From a virus, in the IMG/VR virus record IMGVR_UViG_3300047509_000227, positions 1 through 56,357 of that record: 56,357 nt of DNA. One strand, 5' to 3'. The position numbers and the translations under genes are program-made. The stretch's first letter is position 1, and the number at the start of each line of letters is the position of its first letter. Under the pieces are notes generated by a model that was given only the letters and a program-made list of their open reading frames with translations, was not told the DNA's origin and searched no databases. Shown here one piece after another: positions 23,846-32,361 of the stretch.

Positions 23846-24327
23846 GGCGATAGCGTCCCCTCGGTGGCCTTCGCCACAACCCTCGGTAGGGCATTCGCCG
23901 TGGCTTGTCGGAGGACATCGCCCTGCAACCTGGCCAGTTCGGCCTCCAGTTGCGCGATGCGATCCACCGACGAGGTCGGAGGAGCTTCGCCACCGCCAGC
24001 GTGAATTGCTTTCGCCGGATGGTCGTGCCAGCCCTCTGCACGCAGCGCAGCCTCCTCGTCGGCGTTCTTGGCAATCGCTGTGATCAGCTCTTTCTGCTGA
24101 CTTCGCAATTTGACCCCTTCAAGGGTCTGGACCATCTCTCCCGGGACGGTGATTTTGGTCTCGCCTTTCGGGCTGTAGAAGGTCTTCGGGTACTCGATCG
24201 GGCCGTTGTAGAGGGACTCTCCCGAGACATCATCCCGAGCAGTCTGGTTCGCCGGGTTCCGGTCGAAGGCCCCCGAGGCCTCCATCGCATCATAAATGGT
24301 GAAACGCTTGTTCCTAAAGCCTGCCAT
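23842..24327 (-). CDS. coiled-coil virion-region protein
   Basis: A 161-residue protein. The segment IEYPKTFYSPKGETKITVPG resembles one in the neighbour at 24849-25337 (EYPKALYKPGSEAHIV), and both have a GWHDHPA / GWDIHPG block, so the two are paralogues. The C-terminal part (VDRIAQLEAELARLQGDVLR) is a coiled coil. Not assigned; likely a minor virion or assembly protein. Confidence 0.6.
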   Translation of the reverse strand: MAGFRNKRFTIYDAMEASGAFDRNPANQTARDDVSGESLYNGPIEYPKTFYSPKGETKITVPGEMVQTLEGVKLRSQQKELITAIAKNADEEAALRAEGWHDHPAKAIHAGGGEAPPTSSVDRIAQLEAELARLQGDVLRQATANALPRVVAKATEGTLSP

Positions 24328-24333
24328 CTTGTC

Positions 24334-24522
24334 CTACCTTCCATATCCGCGTAGGGGCGGAGTCGCCCCGCTTTTATCCTGATCCCGATACGACTTCGTT
24401 CTCTTCAGCGTCGCGATTGTATCCGCACTCACGGGCTGATCCGTATCAAGGCTCACATTTGCATCGAACTGAGCCTCAGCACTCTCCGGAGTGTCAGGAC
24501 TGAGGTCGCGTTTGACAGCCAC
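24334..24522 (-). CDS. small protein ending GYGR
   Basis: A 62-residue acidic protein read from GTG 24522 (MAVKRDLSPDTPE...). GGAAGG in the last codons of the upstream gene serves as its ribosome site. It ends PPLRGYGR, and its own GGAAGG codons serve the next gene. Function unknown. Confidence 0.6.
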   Translation of the reverse strand: MAVKRDLSPDTPESAEAQFDANVSLDTDQPVSADTIATLKRTKSYRDQDKSGATPPLRGYGR

Positions 24523-24524
24523 AA

Positions 24525-24674
24525 CTACCTTCCGTAGCCCTTCGGCATCTGCTGCTGTTGCTTGACCTTGTCGAGTTCCTTCTGGATCTCATCCACGGTC
24601 AGGGGTTTGCCTGCCGTAGCAGACTCGTCCCCGACTTTCGGCGGAGAGGGCTGGAGAATGTCAGTCGGACCCAT
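24525..24674 (-). CDS. 49-residue small protein ending GYGR
   Basis: A short frame, ATG 24674 to TAG 24525, giving MGPTDILQPSPPKVG... and ending QQQQMPKGYGR. A GGAAGG ribosome site lies in the end of the preceding gene. The C-terminus has a helical LTVDEIQKELDKVKQQQQ part. It belongs to a row of three short genes with the same end. Confidence 0.6.
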   Translation of the reverse strand: MGPTDILQPSPPKVGDESATAGKPLTVDEIQKELDKVKQQQQMPKGYGR

Positions 24675-24678
24675 CTCT

Positions 24679-24846
24679 TTACCTTCCATAGCCTCTGCCC
24701 TCGGCCTTTGCCTTGGGCTTGGGCTTCTTGTCGGCCTCTACAAAGTCCTTCGCCACAGCCTGCGGTATGCCCGCTTTGCGGGCGAACTCAGGGTCGTGGT
24801 CCGCAGCCTCCATGAAGCGGTGCTGCTTCGCAGAGACGCTCGGCAT
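24679..24846 (-). CDS. small DUF3008-like protein ending GYGR
   Basis: A 55-residue protein (ATG 24846), starting MPSVSAKQHRFMEAADHD. It resembles the small DUF3008-type proteins found in phages and bacteria (MPxxSxxQxRxM..A). A helix-turn then leads to a lysine-rich tail (KKPKPKAKAEGRGYGR). It is followed at four bases by the next ATG. Confidence 0.7.
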   Translation of the reverse strand: MPSVSAKQHRFMEAADHDPEFARKAGIPQAVAKDFVEADKKPKPKAKAEGRGYGR

Positions 24847-24848
24847 GG

Positions 24849-25337
24849 CTACGCCGAGCCCTGCTTGATGACCTTGCCGCTCGCAGCAGCGGCCGACGCT
24901 TTGGCCTTTTCGGCCTCGGCTTTGTCTTGCTCGGTCTTGGCTCTGTCAGCCTCAGCGCGCGCTTTAGCAGCTTCAGCATCAGCAATAGATGGACCAGGCC
25001 GATTAGCTGCAGGGCCACCACGATCCGTCAGATCGCCCCGCTTCAACGCTTCCTGTTGCGCCTTCAGCCCTGGGTGGATGTCCCAGCCATCTTTTTTGGC
25101 AACGACTTCTTCCTCGGCCGAGGCCACAATATGAGCCTCACTCCCGGGCTTGTAGAGTGCCTTCGGATACTCCGCCCCGACAGGGGCATCGCCCTGAACG
25201 AGCTTGTAAGAGTAGCCGAGCGAGGCGAGCTTTTGGAGGCCCGAATTGATCTCGCCCATTGCGATTGAGGCCAACTCCGCGCGCTGCGGGGGCTCGTTGT
25301 GCAAGAGGTGGCCGATTGTCTGCCTAATGTCTGCCAT
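24849..25337 (-). CDS. coiled-coil protein before the small genes
   Basis: A 162-residue protein, a paralogue of 23842-24327 by the blocks EYPKALYKPG and GWDIHPG. The C-terminal half is an alternating Ala/Glu/Lys helix (AKARAEADRAKTEQDKAEAE), a long single helix or coiled coil. It is the first gene after the coat gene, following a small hairpin. Head-completion or decoration roles are possible. Confidence 0.6.
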   Translation of the reverse strand: MADIRQTIGHLLHNEPPQRAELASIAMGEINSGLQKLASLGYSYKLVQGDAPVGAEYPKALYKPGSEAHIVASAEEEVVAKKDGWDIHPGLKAQQEALKRGDLTDRGGPAANRPGPSIADAEAAKARAEADRAKTEQDKAEAEKAKASAAAASGKVIKQGSA

Positions 25338-25350
25338 TTTGGTCTCCGTT

Positions 25351-25366
25351 CAGGGCCTCGGCCCTG
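25351..25366 (-). terminator. short GC hairpin after the coat gene
   Basis: CAGGGC-CTCG-GCCCTG is a perfect 6-bp stem with a four-base loop in the gap between the coat gene and the next gene. No T-run follows on the - strand, so it may act as an RNA-processing or transcript-stability structure rather than a terminator. Confidence 0.35.
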
Positions 25367-25407
25367 GTTTGTAGGGACAACGCTGAAAACTGGCGCGAAG
25401 CGTCAGA

Positions 25408-26631
25408 TCAGATCTGGTCTGCGACGATCGCCGCCCACTCCGGCCTGATCCACAGGAAGCCGTAGAGGGTGTCGAGGCGGGTGATCAGGTTGTCGTTGCC
25501 GATGAAGTAGTCCGTCAGCATACGCATCGAGACGCCGTCGAACTGCTCCCGAGCGACCTCATGGACGCCCTTCGGCATCTCGAGGTCGGCCGTAGCGAGG
25601 GTGACGGCCTCCGGGCAGTAGGCGAAGTTCTTCCGATACTTCGTGCTCGCCGCAAGGGTCGCCACAGGGTTGACCGCAGCACCGTTCGCGGGAGACGAGT
25701 CCACCGTCTGATACTGGACGGGTTGGCCACCCACTGGGGGGATAATGGCCGGGTAGATTGGGATCGAAGTCGCTGCTGCAGCGACAGGCGCCGTGACAGC
25801 GAACTGCGCGAGCTCGCCCGTGCTCTGCTTGGTGATCCGGTTGACGGAGTTGACGTTCGCAATCGTGATGATGTCGCCCATGTTCAGGCCTGCCGCAAGG
25901 GCATTCACGACAAGGTTCAGCCCTGTTTGGCCCGCCCCGTTGACGGTGGCGCTGCCTTGTGCGAGCGCCCCGTTCGTGTGCGTGATCGCGGTCTGGTCCT
26001 TCATCCAGATAAAGCCAAGGGCATCATACATCCGCCCGGTCACATACTGGCGGCTGATCTCCGGCGCGGGGTTGAGCAGGCCCGACAGGCTTGCGACGAC
26101 GCGCGCCTCTGTCCTGGGGCCGTTGACGATCTTGCGGTTTGCAATCGGCGCACTCATCAGGTCAAGTGAGGCCCCGGCATTCAAATAGGTCGAGGCAATC
26201 GGCGTCAGGATGTTGTTTGAGGCATCCTGATTCGCGACGAAGTTCGAGATACCGCCTTCGGAGGCGGCCATAATATCGACCGCGACCTGGCCGGCGAGAT
26301 TGTTGACCATCGGGGCCAGAATGCGGCGGCTGTAGTCGTCGAGCGAGAGCGTCCGGTCCGCCGTCGAGTAGCCGACATCGACGTGAGCCTGAGTCGCCAA
26401 CACCAGGGTCGTGGACTGTTCCGCGGTGTCCTGAACGCTGAGGGCTGGACCCTTCACGACGACGAAATCATTCGGCAGCCTGATGCGCAGCGATGAGCCG
26501 ATCTTGGCGCCGCTCACGGCGAACGAGTCATCGTACTGCATATCCACGTTCTGAATGAACGCATTGCTGTTTTTCCACAGCCTGACGGCTTCTCGTGTTA
26601 TCATGTTTATTGTGAGCAGAGAATTGGCCAT
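25408..26631 (-). CDS. major coat protein, P22 gp5-like
   Basis: A 407-residue protein of the P22 coat (HK97-fold) family, close to the 430 residues of P22 gp5. N-terminal MANSLLTINMITREAVRLW, then LRIRLPNDFVVVKGPAL, and a C-terminal ATADLEMPKGVHEVA...MRMLTDYFIGNDNLITRLD are family blocks. An Ala/Thr-rich insertion lies near residues 280-320. It has a strong ribosome site (AAAGGAGAAGAAA before ATG 26631). It forms the head shell with the scaffold encoded upstream. Confidence 0.9.
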   Translation of the reverse strand: MANSLLTINMITREAVRLWKNSNAFIQNVDMQYDDSFAVSGAKIGSSLRIRLPNDFVVVKGPALSVQDTAEQSTTLVLATQAHVDVGYSTADRTLSLDDYSRRILAPMVNNLAGQVAVDIMAASEGGISNFVANQDASNNILTPIASTYLNAGASLDLMSAPIANRKIVNGPRTEARVVASLSGLLNPAPEISRQYVTGRMYDALGFIWMKDQTAITHTNGALAQGSATVNGAGQTGLNLVVNALAAGLNMGDIITIANVNSVNRITKQSTGELAQFAVTAPVAAAATSIPIYPAIIPPVGGQPVQYQTVDSSPANGAAVNPVATLAASTKYRKNFAYCPEAVTLATADLEMPKGVHEVAREQFDGVSMRMLTDYFIGNDNLITRLDTLYGFLWIRPEWAAIVADQI

Positions 26632-26788
26632 TTTCTTCTCCTTTGCGACCGTGCCGCCGCAAGGCGCAGGTCAACCTTTATTGGTGGTTGAGCTGGACAG
26701 GCTCTACTCAGTCCGGACATTGCTGTTTCAAGTCCAGCAAGACGACTATCAGCTCATTTAAGGTCTGAGCAGAAGACCGACTGACCGA

Positions 26789-27304
26789 TTATGCCCCGTC
26801 GACAGGCAACATTGGCGAAAACTCTCCAAACATTTCGGAGGCCGTTTTCTCATAAAACTTGACAGCTTCGGCCAATGTGACGAAGTGTCGTTGTAGTCGA
26901 TTGGAACCCTTTCGGCTGATTTGGACCTTCCACTTCAGCTTCTGATTGTCCCAGCAAATTCCACGATAACCAGTCGAATTGTCGCTTCTGATTTTTGAGT
27001 TCATCAGGTTCTGTGAGTGACTGACTTCCCGGAGATTAATCAGGCGATTATCCAACGTATTGCCGTTGATATGGTCAAGTTCACCATCAGTTGCGACTCC
27101 ATGCACATAGAGCCAAGCAAGACGATGCGCCAAGTATCTGTCGTCATTCAGTCGGATAATGAGATAACCTTTGTTGCTTACAGTTCCGACTGAATATCTG
27201 CGACCTTTCTTGGATTTTTTCCATGCAAATTTGCCACTCACATTATCGTATGTGAGTTCGGAGCGAACCAATTCAGCTGACAGATCCTTGTCCTTATAGG
27301 ACAT
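26789..27304 (-). CDS. HNH homing endonuclease with AP2-like DNA-binding part
   Basis: A 171-residue protein, ATG 27304, overlapping the scaffold stop as TAATG. The HNH core is HRLAWLYVHGVATDGELDHI plus NGNTLDNRLINLREVSHSQN: His-His/Asp-His and Asn-Leu. The C-terminal part (NSTGYRGICWDNQKLKWKVQ) is the AP2-like DNA-binding domain usual in these enzymes. It is clearly AT-richer than its neighbours and sits between scaffold and coat genes, a typical free-standing homing site. Confidence 0.88.
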   Translation of the reverse strand: MSYKDKDLSAELVRSELTYDNVSGKFAWKKSKKGRRYSVGTVSNKGYLIIRLNDDRYLAHRLAWLYVHGVATDGELDHINGNTLDNRLINLREVSHSQNLMNSKIRSDNSTGYRGICWDNQKLKWKVQISRKGSNRLQRHFVTLAEAVKFYEKTASEMFGEFSPMLPVDGA

Positions 27305-28101
27305 TACGCTGACTTCGCCAACTGTGCCTCGCGGCGTTTCATCCACTCGGTCGTCGTGAGCCGATCTGCGCGCTCTGTATCAGTGGGGTCGATTGCAGTA
27401 TGCTGCGCGCCCTTCGACCCTACAGGCGTAATGGGCTTCGGCAGACCATCTTCGCCCTCGGCGCCTTGCATGGCCATCTTGGCGATCTCAATCGTCCGAC
27501 TCTCTGGGTCGAGCGCCATTATCCTCATCGCCTCGGCCCGATCGCTGCCGAGAGCGTGGATGACCTTCGCGGCCTTTCCACTCTTCAGCGCTGCTGAGAC
27601 GATGCCCCAGTAGGCGCCCTCGGAAGCCTGATCCCCAGGCGTGATGACTGAGCGTAGGTCGCCGAGCTTCGCGTCGAAGTCCGAGAACTGCAACCTCCCC
27701 GCCTCAACAGCCGCATTACACTGACGGTTGAACTCGATCGCCGCGGTCTGCTGTTGGGCGAGCGTCGGGGCAAGGCGCTCTGCCTCGGTCCGAACTCGCT
27801 GTGCGATTTCTTCTTCCGAGGGCGCCGCAGCAGCAGCTGCTGCCTTCGGCTGGAGCGAGGCGATTTGTGCCTCCAACTCCGCGATTCGCGCCTCGCGCGA
27901 AGTCAGCACATCGTTTCTCTCATGTAACCTGGCCGAGAGTTGTCCCAGTCTTTTATCTCTCCAGTCCTCTGGAGCTGCAGGTGCTGCCGATGGCGCGGGG
28001 GGTGTGGCAGCGGCTGCAGGCGGTTGCGGATCATCAACAACAGCCCCGGCTGGCGGTGTTGCCGCTGGTGCTGGTTCGATCCGTTCGCCTGTGCCTGACA
28101 T
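27304..28101 (-). CDS. scaffolding protein
   Basis: A 265-residue protein with the scaffold layout: Ala/Pro-rich disordered N-terminus (about 1-50), a coiled coil (LHERNDVLTSREARIAELEAQ), a helical middle (ERLAPTLAQQQTAAIEFNRQ), and a basic helical end (TTTEWMKRREAQLAKSA). The C-terminal helices of P22-type scaffolds bind coat protein. It is directly upstream of the HNH and coat genes. Assigned mainly by composition and position. Confidence 0.75.
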   Translation of the reverse strand: MSGTGERIEPAPAATPPAGAVVDDPQPPAAAATPPAPSAAPAAPEDWRDKRLGQLSARLHERNDVLTSREARIAELEAQIASLQPKAAAAAAAPSEEEIAQRVRTEAERLAPTLAQQQTAAIEFNRQCNAAVEAGRLQFSDFDAKLGDLRSVITPGDQASEGAYWGIVSAALKSGKAAKVIHALGSDRAEAMRIMALDPESRTIEIAKMAMQGAEGEDGLPKPITPVGSKGAQHTAIDPTDTERADRLTTTEWMKRREAQLAKSA

Positions 28102-28503
28102 TCAAATCTGCCTTTGTATAGCTGTCGGCTGTGTGCGGCCGACGCGCAGGGACTGGTCTTTCGTGAGTGCTTGCATGATGCGCTCCTTTGTAGAGGAGTC
28201 AACGGTGGACAACGTGAGCATCTGCGCTAACGTGGCCCGCGCGAACGGGACGCAGCGAGGCCAATTCCTTGCAACGAACCTGCGTTCCAACTCCTTCGCC
28301 GAAGCGTCAGGGTTCTGCTGTTTCCAGCGCTCGAAGATAAGATTGTCCGACATGACCTTGTCGTACAACTGTCCAGCCGCTTCGCGAGCAACCTCCCGGA
28401 CCTCCCGGTGGACGGACGCCCGACCAAGCCGAGGTACAGCCTGTGGCTGGCCGAGATCGACTAGCATGTTCGGATCGAGTGGCGCTCGGACGAGACTGCT
28501 CAC
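28102..28503 (-). CDS. small head-region protein
   Basis: A 133-residue protein, helical and basic, that ends one base before the scaffold start. It carries AAGQLYDKVMSDNLIFERWK and ERRFVARNWPRCVPFARATL. Similar small genes lie between portal and scaffold genes in related podophages. It may help head assembly; the family is not known to me. Confidence 0.6.
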   Translation of the reverse strand: MSSLVRAPLDPNMLVDLGQPQAVPRLGRASVHREVREVAREAAGQLYDKVMSDNLIFERWKQQNPDASAKELERRFVARNWPRCVPFARATLAQMLTLSTVDSSTKERIMQALTKDQSLRVGRTQPTAIQRQI

Positions 28504-28682
28504 GACTCGGCCCCGCCGGAGGCAAAGGGGTCGTAATCGACGGCCTCAATTCGCCACTCTCTTCCCTGAAAGAGCACAATCTGCTCCAGTGGCGCCAACG
28601 GCGAGGCCCCCACAGATGGCATTGGCAGGGCCTCACTCGGCGGACTCCCAAAGGGATTACCGACCTCGAGCTGATTATCCAT
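28500..28682 (-). CDS. small head-region protein
   Basis: A 60-residue acidic protein (MDNQLEVGNPFGSPP..., then IVLFQGREWRIEAVDYDPFA), overlapping both neighbours (the portal end by eight bases and the next gene by ATGA). No motif. Confidence 0.55.
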   Translation of the reverse strand: MDNQLEVGNPFGSPPSEALPMPSVGASPLAPLEQIVLFQGREWRIEAVDYDPFASGGAES

Positions 28683-30948
28683 TCACAATGCCCCGTTCGA
28701 TGTGCTGTTGGGCGAGCGGCGCGAGTCGGAGATACCGACCTTGGCGACTCGGGTCCCTCAAATACCACTCGCCATCGCCAGCCCTCTGAGGGGCACCCAC
28801 ACCACCAGAGTCCATCGGAAGACTTTCGTCTTCTCCCCCCTGCTCTGCAATGCCACCCTTATTGGCCTCGATGATCGAGCCGAGCCGGGTTGAGAGCGCA
28901 TCGTCGATCAACTGACTGATGGCTTGCCGAAGGCCCTCGGGGTCTGAACCCTCCAAGAGCTTGCTGAGTGCCGCGAAGCGTTTCGTCTCAGCATCGTAGA
29001 CATCAATGTCCCTCATTTCAGACTTGCCCACGAGCTTGAGCGAGTCTTTGCCCGCTCGCTGCAGCGCCTTCGACAGCGCGACCTGCATCCCCTGCAGCTG
29101 TTGCTGCAGATGTTGCACCTCGGGGGTTGGGCCAACGCCCAGGGCCTGCGGTGGAACCATCCGCTTCATCCGCTGCGCTGCCTCTTGCGCCTCATCGAAG
29201 TCGAGACATTTCAGCAGCAGATCACCAATGAGACCCGTCAGGGCCGGGGCCTGAGTCAGCAGGAGCTTGAGCGACTCCGCACTCTCCTGCCTGCGCGTGC
29301 CAAAGGCTTTGCCCACGTCTTCCGCCACGTCATATTGCCCAACCTGCGGATTGAAAATCCTCACCAGGGCACCCGCCCTTGCAGCCTGCTGGACTTGGAG
29401 GGCCTGCTTTTGGGTCGGGTCAATTATAAGGTCCATCATCGACCCATCGTCTGCGAGGACCTTCATTATTCTCTGCCTGTTCATAACCTTCGGAATGAGG
29501 TCAATCAACTGGCGAGCACAGAACTTGAGGCCGCAGGCGAAATTATCCTGAAAGTGGAACGTCGCCGTGTCGCCCTGCTCCTGCCTCTCCGAGATGGCTG
29601 CGCCAGTACGTTCATTCCCGCCCATGCCCATTTGGTTCTGCCATTGGCCAGAGGTCATCATCATCTGATCAAAGGCCGTCTTCATCCCAGTCTCGTAGGC
29701 CGGGGCCGCAGTCGGAGGTTGGGTCCTCGTTGGAGGCGGAATTACCGCCTGTGGATTGTCATCATCCACATGGTTGTATGGCAAGATCGAGTGATTTGTT
29801 GTGTTCGCCGTGTTCCAATACTGCTCCAACTCTTCAATGGCCTTGACTGGTGCAACCCACGGCGTCTTGCCCTGCAGGGCAACGAACTCAACTTGAGCGC
29901 TGCCGTTGTAGTTATACATCCGCTGGGCATCTTTCATATACCGAGTGTGCCCCTTCCGATCAAGCTGGCCGTCGATCTGCGTCTGTTTGCCGAGCACTCT
30001 AACAAGCGGAACATACTTTCCAGGCCAGATTGTCTTGTCGATAATCTTCTGCCCCGCAATCAAATACCACTCAACAGTCGGCGGCGTGATTGGCCGAGTT
30101 CGAGTCGATTTGGCCTTCAGAACTTCGTCCATCATCTCTCTCGAGGGGAGGGCCTTTGTTAGAATGGACTTCCGAAGCTCCTTCCTCATACCCGAGGTCG
30201 GGTCGAAGAATGAGACGAGAGTGTCCTTGCCCTTCATGATTCTGAAATATTCGCAGAGCCTGATGTAGTCCTTTGCAATCCAGTCACTATCGACCGACCC
30301 AATCCCGAGCGGCTGTTGGTTGGCCTCATCAACCATCTCGGGATACGCCTCATCGAAGTCGTCCCTCGGGATGGTGTCGAATACGAGGCCAAACTTCGCA
30401 TCACTCCCATCGGACTGTTGACAGTCCGGGTCCCCGTAGACTGAGAGTGGATCTTGGACCTCTCGAATCCAGATCTCCTGATCCATCGTCTCGTCCGAGG
30501 CATAGGCGGTGATAATTCTCCACCAGCCAATTCCTCCTTCGACCTGGAACGTCCTGGCCATCTGATACGCACAGTCTTGGGCGTTCGACCGGCGTTCGAT
30601 CTCCTGCACAATGGCCTGCATCACTTTCGCACTCTCGACCGAGGCGGAGCCGCCAGTGGCCAAGAGCTTGATCGCCGATTTGTTCTGCCTCCCAGCGTTC
30701 GTAATCATCAAATTATGCTGGTTGATGATGTTGAGCGTCAGGCAGGGCCGATTGTCAACATCTCTCGTTCGGCGAATCGCATTCGGCCACTGATAGCCAT
30801 TCTCCGAGTCACCATTCGCAAACCTGATGTCATCGAGAAATCTCTGCCTGGCGTTCCCCTCCCACTCACTGCATCGGTCAAACCTCTTTCTGGCCTCCTC
30901 AATAATGGGATCGCCGGAGAGTGTTTGTACTGTTGGATCACCCGCCAT
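28675..30948 (-). CDS. portal protein, P22-like
   Basis: A 757-residue protein with P22 portal family features: N-terminal EARKRFDRCSEWEGNARQRF and DIRFANGDSENGYQWPN, then RPCLTLNIINQHNLMITN and QVEFVALQGKTPWVAP. It is close to P22 gp1 (725) in length. The C-terminal 150 residues are helical and Gln-rich, like the barrel and lower stem of P22 gp1. It forms the dodecameric DNA gate, and is encoded directly after the large terminase gene (TAGATG overlap). Confidence 0.9.
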   Translation of the reverse strand: MAGDPTVQTLSGDPIIEEARKRFDRCSEWEGNARQRFLDDIRFANGDSENGYQWPNAIRRTRDVDNRPCLTLNIINQHNLMITNAGRQNKSAIKLLATGGSASVESAKVMQAIVQEIERRSNAQDCAYQMARTFQVEGGIGWWRIITAYASDETMDQEIWIREVQDPLSVYGDPDCQQSDGSDAKFGLVFDTIPRDDFDEAYPEMVDEANQQPLGIGSVDSDWIAKDYIRLCEYFRIMKGKDTLVSFFDPTSGMRKELRKSILTKALPSREMMDEVLKAKSTRTRPITPPTVEWYLIAGQKIIDKTIWPGKYVPLVRVLGKQTQIDGQLDRKGHTRYMKDAQRMYNYNGSAQVEFVALQGKTPWVAPVKAIEELEQYWNTANTTNHSILPYNHVDDDNPQAVIPPPTRTQPPTAAPAYETGMKTAFDQMMMTSGQWQNQMGMGGNERTGAAISERQEQGDTATFHFQDNFACGLKFCARQLIDLIPKVMNRQRIMKVLADDGSMMDLIIDPTQKQALQVQQAARAGALVRIFNPQVGQYDVAEDVGKAFGTRRQESAESLKLLLTQAPALTGLIGDLLLKCLDFDEAQEAAQRMKRMVPPQALGVGPTPEVQHLQQQLQGMQVALSKALQRAGKDSLKLVGKSEMRDIDVYDAETKRFAALSKLLEGSDPEGLRQAISQLIDDALSTRLGSIIEANKGGIAEQGGEDESLPMDSGGVGAPQRAGDGEWYLRDPSRQGRYLRLAPLAQQHIERGIVNG

Positions 30949-32310
30949 CTATCCCATCCATCCCAGCGACGCGATCCGCCCACCCATCGCAATCGCCTTC
31001 CCCTTCGCCCTCGCCAGCCTACTATCAACGTCGTTCCGCTCACGAGGCAGCGCCGCCGAGATCGCGAAATACCTAAAGGCGTCCGCCCCGTCCGAGGCCC
31101 AATCGTGCAGCGGCTCGTTTGATAGTTGGCCATCGACGACCTTGTACCTATAATGACGCAAGGCGTTGACGCCATCTTCACACCCATCCTGGTCGAACCA
31201 GCAAGAGCCCATTACGATTCGCGAGGCGTTGATGCCATCGACCCTCGAGAGCTTCGGCACGATGATGGTGTTAAAGCCTGCAAGGCGGGTCTGCTCCTCG
31301 ATCGTCTTCCTCGTCCCGAGCCTCTTCGCCTTCGCGTCATGGGGGAGATAGATCGACCCAACAATGTACTCTTGTCTCTGGATTTCCTTGAGCCAGTAGG
31401 ACCAGTCGCGACCACTCTCCGCCAAGTACCGCAAGAGCCGCCACTGCATCGCCACCCTCTGCACAAACCAGACCGCTGTCTGATCAGCCCGTCCGAGGTC
31501 GAAGAACACCCCCACCGGGACAGAAGGCTCATACGGCACGCTGCAGATTCTGCCCTCGAGCTGGATCTTTCTCAGCTCTTTGGCATAAACCGCTCCTTCG
31601 AGATTCTCAAGACAGTTCCCCTCCCAGACATTGAGATAAAAGTCGTAGTCCCGGTCCTTGTCGCGAGTCATCTCATCATACATGACCTTCGGCAGCCAAG
31701 GATTATCGGCATAGGTCATCTTCACAACGATCGAGTGAGCACTCTCGCTTCTGTTTTTGTCGATCTTCTTCAACTCTTTATCCAGAACCCACCGGACATA
31801 CGTATAGTCTGTCTTGAGCCCCGGGTTGAAGGTCATTATAATTTCAGAGTTCTCTTTTCGGACAGTCGGGATCAGAATGCCCCACGAACTCTTACTGACT
31901 TTCTCAGCCTCTTCCACCCAGCAGTAATCAATGCCCTCGGTAGACTTGACTTTGTTGGTGTTGTTTTTGATCCCCTCGAACATAAACTCCGTACCATTCT
32001 GGCCGAAGATCTTGTTTGCCTGGACGACATAAAATTGGGAGAGGCCGAGCTTCTCGATCTGATCTACGATAACTTTGTAGACCGAGTCCTCAATCGACTT
32101 CTGAAACTCTCTACAGCAGAGAACTCTGATTTTTCTCTTGGCGCCAATCAGCAACAGCGCGCGGGCGACGCCCCACGAGCGCCCCGCCGATCGTCCGCCC
32201 CACAGAACTTTGTATCGGCGTGGCTCGAAGAGGCAGCGCAGAGTCGGCGGGAAGTCCGCGTCGACTTGTATGGCGGCCTGCTGCTGTGCCTGGGTGAAGG
32301 GAGCGTTCAC
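30949..32310 (-). CDS. terL: terminase large subunit
   Basis: A 453-residue packaging motor, PBSX/Terminase_3 type. The ATPase site has KVLWGGRSAGRSWGVARALL (about 34-53), with Arg where the P-loop Lys is usual, and DYCWVEEAEKVSKSSWG as Walker B. The nuclease domain begins VPVGVFFDLGRADQTAVWFV and ends HDWASDGADAFRYFA, giving the acidic residues. The start is a GTG at 32310 with no strong ribosome site. The dispersed element copy C lies just upstream. Confidence 0.9.
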   Translation of the reverse strand: MNAPFTQAQQQAAIQVDADFPPTLRCLFEPRRYKVLWGGRSAGRSWGVARALLLIGAKRKIRVLCCREFQKSIEDSVYKVIVDQIEKLGLSQFYVVQANKIFGQNGTEFMFEGIKNNTNKVKSTEGIDYCWVEEAEKVSKSSWGILIPTVRKENSEIIMTFNPGLKTDYTYVRWVLDKELKKIDKNRSESAHSIVVKMTYADNPWLPKVMYDEMTRDKDRDYDFYLNVWEGNCLENLEGAVYAKELRKIQLEGRICSVPYEPSVPVGVFFDLGRADQTAVWFVQRVAMQWRLLRYLAESGRDWSYWLKEIQRQEYIVGSIYLPHDAKAKRLGTRKTIEEQTRLAGFNTIIVPKLSRVDGINASRIVMGSCWFDQDGCEDGVNALRHYRYKVVDGQLSNEPLHDWASDGADAFRYFAISAALPRERNDVDSRLARAKGKAIAMGGRIASLGWMG

Positions 32311-32326
32311 GTAGGCTGGCCCGCAG

Positions 32327-32361
32327 AAAGATCAACCATTGATGGTGTCCCCGGTGCCATC
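32327..32361 (-). repeat. dispersed element copy C before terL
   Basis: On the - strand GGCACCGGGGACACCATCAA runs into ATCAA-TGG-TTGAT (32331-32343, perfect inverted repeat) and GATCTTT. It matches copies A, B and D in the CACCnGGGnCACCATCAA part and copy E in the palindrome. It lies in the 49-base gap before the terminase start, so a promoter or operator role is possible. Confidence 0.55.

Noticed and set aside
27728-30162. Long + strand frames over scaffold and portal genes
   Set aside because: Antisense to genes with P22-like motifs. GC-rich codons make long antisense frames common here.
30949-32310. Terminase called inactive because P-loop Lys is Arg
   Set aside because: Large terminases often have unusual Walker A forms and an Arg or Lys at other places, so function is assumed.
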